Positions 61,975-64,000 of a stretch of DNA of 64,000 bases are shown here, one piece after another (the stretch's first letter is position 1; the number at the start of each line of letters is the position of its first letter). The stretch is from contig NZ_JAPEPW010000001.1 of the NCBI RefSeq assembly GCF_026339955.1, forward strand, positions 5,911,001-5,975,000, given 5' to 3'. The DNA is from Streptomyces sp. NBC_01549. Its GTDB lineage: Bacteria > Actinomycetota > Actinomycetes > Streptomycetales > Streptomycetaceae. A model generated the notes under the pieces. It was given only the letters and a program-made list of their open reading frames with translations. It ran no database searches and had not been told where the DNA came from. A program made the translations under genes and the position numbers.

Positions 61975-61980
61975 TTAGGG

Positions 61981-62287
61981 AGACCCTGTTTCGCCCGCGT
62001 GACGCGGCCGTATCCGCGGCGGGCCTAACTCCTCACGTCCTTGCCGGGGGAAGAGGCACTGCCCGACTGGAAGTAGCGGGTTGAAGATCCTGAACGCCGG
62101 CGCGTGGCTCAAGGAGGGGATCTGGGAGAAGGTGATCCTCGGTCTGGGCGACTGCGAGGGTGCGGCCTTGACGCCTGCGTACCAGTTCCCCTCCATGGAG
62201 GTGACCATCAAGGCCGTGGCGGCGGTGTGGCTGTCGATCCGTACGTTCAGGTCGTACCAGCGCTCCGCATGACCCGAGGGGCGGGAG
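61981..62287. other. Unassigned stretch between the permease operator and the siderophore-interacting gene
   Basis: Two overlapping open frames span much of this: one on plus (62081-62272, TTG start, KILNAGAWLKEGIWEKVILG and on) and one on minus (to 61975, MVTSMEGNWYAGVKAAPSQS and on). They share third codon positions, so codon bias cannot decide. Neither has a convincing ribosome site and I recognise neither. It may be a gene fragment. Confidence 0.35.
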
Positions 62288-63136
62288 TCAGGAGGCGGTC
62301 GGCGCGGTCGCCTCCTGCTCCGCCTCCACCTGCGCGTTCCAGTCCCGCTTGCTCGCCTGCCAGCCGTCCTCGTTGTGCCCGAGGCGCCAGTAGCCAGAGA
62401 TGGACAGGTCCTCGCGCGGGATCTCGCGCTCGACCCGCAGCAACCGGCGCAGCTCCTTCACGAAGCCCGCCTCGCCGTGCACGAACGCGTGCACCCGGCC
62501 CGCCGGGAAGTCGAGGGCGCGGACGGCCTCCACCAGCGCCTCGCCGATGGGCCGGTCGCCGCGGTGCAGCCAGACGACCTCCACGTCGGAGTCGATCTTC
62601 TGCTCCTCCTCGCGCCCGGAGATCTCCACGAAGGCGCGGGCCACGGCGCCGTCCGGCAGCGCCTCCAGCGCGGCACTGATCGCGGGCAGCGCGCTCTCGT
62701 CACCGGCGAGCAGATGCCAGTCGGCGCTCGCGTCGGGCGCGTAGGCGCCACCCGGACCCATGAACCGCACGACCTCGCCCGGCTGGACGCGCGCCGCCCA
62801 CGGCCCGGCCAGGCCCTCGTCGCCGTGCACCACGAAGTCGAGCGTCAGCTCGCGCAGTTCGGGGTCCCAGGCGCGCACGGTGTACGTGCGGGTCACCGGC
62901 CAGTGCTCGCGCGGGAGTTCCTCGCGAATCCGCTCCATGTCGAAGGGCTCGGTGTAGGTGACACCCTCCGGGGCGAACAGCAACTTCACATAGTGATCGG
63001 TGCTGGCGCCCGCGGTGAACTCGGCGAGGCCCTCGCCGCCCAGCACGACACGCTGCATATGGGGAGTCAACCGCTCGGTCCGCACGACGCGCGCGGAGTG
63101 GGGCTTCCTGGACCTGCGTGCCGGACGCTCTGCCAT
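62288..63136 (-). CDS. Siderophore-interacting protein (FAD-dependent ferric-siderophore reductase)
   Basis: This 282-residue flavoprotein belongs to the SIP/ViuB family. The FAD-binding barrel has LTPHMQRVVLGGEGLAEF and the TRTYTVRAWDPELRELTLDF signature (RxYT) near residue 85, then GPWAARVQPGEVVRFMGPGG. The NAD-binding half has WHLLAGDESALPAISAALEA, and the C-terminus ISGYWRLGHNEDGW is typical. It releases iron from imported siderophores by reduction. The ATG with GAGGAGG upstream is preferred to one six codons earlier. Two iron-box candidates upstream suggest iron control. Confidence 0.93.
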   Translation of the reverse strand: MAERPARRSRKPHSARVVRTERLTPHMQRVVLGGEGLAEFTAGASTDHYVKLLFAPEGVTYTEPFDMERIREELPREHWPVTRTYTVRAWDPELRELTLDFVVHGDEGLAGPWAARVQPGEVVRFMGPGGAYAPDASADWHLLAGDESALPAISAALEALPDGAVARAFVEISGREEEQKIDSDVEVVWLHRGDRPIGEALVEAVRALDFPAGRVHAFVHGEAGFVKELRRLLRVEREIPREDLSISGYWRLGHNEDGWQASKRDWNAQVEAEQEATAPTAS

Positions 63137-63158
63137 GACGGCCTCCTCGTTCACTCGC

Positions 63159-63177
63159 TTAGGCTTACCTAAGTTAG
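63159..63177. promoter_or_regulatory. Candidate iron box 1 upstream of the siderophore-interacting gene
   Basis: TTAGGCTTACCTAAGTTAG matches the DmdR/DtxR 19-base consensus TTAGGTTAGGCTAACCTAA at about 12 positions and contains the inner palindrome TTAGG-CTTA-CCTAA. It lies 23-41 bases before the start codon, suited to repression when iron is plentiful. Confidence 0.65.
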
Positions 63178-63277
63178 CATCTCTCCCTAGTTAACACCCC
63201 CCGCGTGAGAAGCTCCTGAGTTCCCCACGACGGGGCTCGGGTCGCGCGGTGGGAGGGGTCGAGTCCCGCTCCACGAG

Positions 63278-63296
63278 TAAGGTTACCCTAAACTGA
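63278..63296. promoter_or_regulatory. Candidate iron box 2
   Basis: TAAGGTTACCCTAAACTGA agrees with the same consensus at about 14 of 19 positions. It lies about 140-160 bases before the gene, so a second operator or second promoter is possible. Confidence 0.5.
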
Positions 63297-63322
63297 GAAT
63301 GGCATTCTTAGAGATGAGAATG
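63294..63322. repeat. Direct repeat TGAGAATG with an inverted copy between
   Basis: TGAGAATG occurs at 63294-63301 and 63315-63322, 21 bp apart, with CATTCT (63303-63308) between, so AGAATG-CATTCT-AGAATG alternate. It resembles a metal-regulator site (Zur- or Fur-like) but fits no consensus well. It adjoins iron box 2. Confidence 0.4.
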
Positions 63323-63366
63323 TCAATCCCCGTCCTCCATGGTTGATTCGGCCGATCGCGTCGACT

Positions 63367-64000
63367 TCAGTCGCCGAGCGTGGTGAGCAACCGCTGCAGC
63401 GATCCGCCCAGACCCCAGCGCGCGGCCAGCTCCTTCAGTGCGGCCGGGTCGCGCGGCGTGTGCGGCAGCGCCGTGTCGACGTCCGGCAGGGGGACGTCAC
63501 CGGCGACCCGTACGACCTTGGGCGCGACGGCGACATACGGCCGCGACTCGTCGAGCCGCTTGCGCTGAGAAGGCGTCAGTTTCGCCTTCGGATCGTCGAC
63601 CGCGGCCATGATCGCGGCCAGGTCGCCGAACTGGTCGAGCAGCTTGGCCGCTGTCTTCTCGCCGATCCCCGGCACCCCCGGCAGACCGTCGCTCGGGTCG
63701 CCGCGCAGCAGCGCCAGATCCGCGTATCCGCTGCCGTCGACCCTGTACTTCTCGCGCAGCCAGGTCTCGTCGGTGAGCTGGAGCGTGCCCACGCCTTTGA
63801 GGGGATACAGGACGCGCACCCCCCGCTTGTCGTCGACGAGTTGGTAGAGGTCGCGGTCGCCGGTGACGATGTCGACCGGGCCGTCGGCGTGCCCCGTGAA
63901 GGTGCCGATCACATCGTCCGCCTCGTACCCCTCGACCCCCACGCGCGCGATGCCCAGCGCGTCGAGGACCTCCTCGATGACCGGCACCTGCGGGGAGAGG
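63367..64000 (-). CDS. 5'-3' exonuclease (PolA N-terminal type), partial
   Basis: About 210 C-terminal residues are present; the start lies beyond the right edge. It has the FEN-1/PolA exonuclease layout: ALGIARVGVEGYEADDVIGTF and VDIVTGDRDLYQLVDD supply metal-binding acidic residues, and the helix-hairpin-helix reads LPGVPGIGEKTAAKLLDQFG. The protein ends at LTTLGD without a polymerase domain, so it is a stand-alone exonuclease, as is common in actinobacteria. It removes RNA primers or flaps. Confidence 0.93.
   Translation of the reverse strand, partial: LSPQVPVIEEVLDALGIARVGVEGYEADDVIGTFTGHADGPVDIVTGDRDLYQLVDDKRGVRVLYPLKGVGTLQLTDETWLREKYRVDGSGYADLALLRGDPSDGLPGVPGIGEKTAAKLLDQFGDLAAIMAAVDDPKAKLTPSQRKRLDESRPYVAVAPKVVRVAGDVPLPDVDTALPHTPRDPAALKELAARWGLGGSLQRLLTTLGD

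Noticed and set aside
62289..62317. Hairpin CAGGAGGCG/CGCCTCCTG as terminator of the siderophore-interacting gene
   Set aside because: It is a perfect stem but lies inside the last codons of the gene, so it may simply reflect coding sequence.

Overview
The window is chromosomal DNA of a Streptomyces or a very close relative. It has very high GC with GC-rich third codon positions, many GTG and TTG starts, lipoboxes, a 20S proteasome/Pup cluster, a conservon (rar/cvn) with a CYP157-type P450, and gylR-glpFKD. From memory the gene order matches the S. coelicolor region around SCO1620-SCO1662. I saw no rRNA, tRNA, CRISPR, insertion sequence or prophage.

Layout. (1) 1-7135: methionine salvage, with mtnD-mtnC-mtnB (minus strand, mtnB cut by the window edge) divergent from a sugar-type ABC transporter plus mtnK. 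The transporter probably imports 5-methylthioribose. (2) 7257-12458: glycerol operon glpF-glpK-glpD with its IclR-type regulator gylR. (3) 12729-19485: metH, a HAD phosphatase, an orphan family-5 solute-binding lipoprotein, and the relic of a second copy. (4) 19609-25558: an orphan NarL-type response regulator, a RecB-like Fe-S nuclease with a seven-unit in-frame repeat, an M50 site-2 protease with a CBS tail, TrmI, a small secreted protein and a ferredoxin. (5) 25812-39718: the Pup-proteasome system (arc, dop, pup, prcB, prcA, pafA, pafB, pafC), interrupted by an HNH endonuclease gene, a LacI/MFS pair and two FKBP isomerases. (6) 39715-45678: small proteins, tatA, tatC, a lipid kinase and helY. 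(7) 45795-54467: a lipoprotein, then allophanate hydrolase, a urea/guanidine carboxylase and two DUF1989 proteins (a guanidine-degradation gene set), with a divergent TetR regulator. (8) 54760-59351: conservon rarABCDE. (9) 59368-64000: pseudouridine synthase, an APC permease, a siderophore-interacting protein and the 3' part of a 5'-3' exonuclease gene.

How they work together. The best new links are regulatory. One palindrome, TTTCTGTC-N4-GACAGAAA followed by TTAGGG, lies in front of both the DUF1989/carboxylase operon and the distant APC permease, so permease and catabolic operon probably form one TetR-controlled regulon. The helY promoter has the layout of the LexA-independent DNA-damage promoter recognised by PafBC, whose genes lie 4 kb upstream. 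Pairing an ABC importer with MtnK, opposite mtnDCB, suggests a route that scavenges external methylthioribose. All motif matches and hairpins were found by eye and none has been scored statistically.
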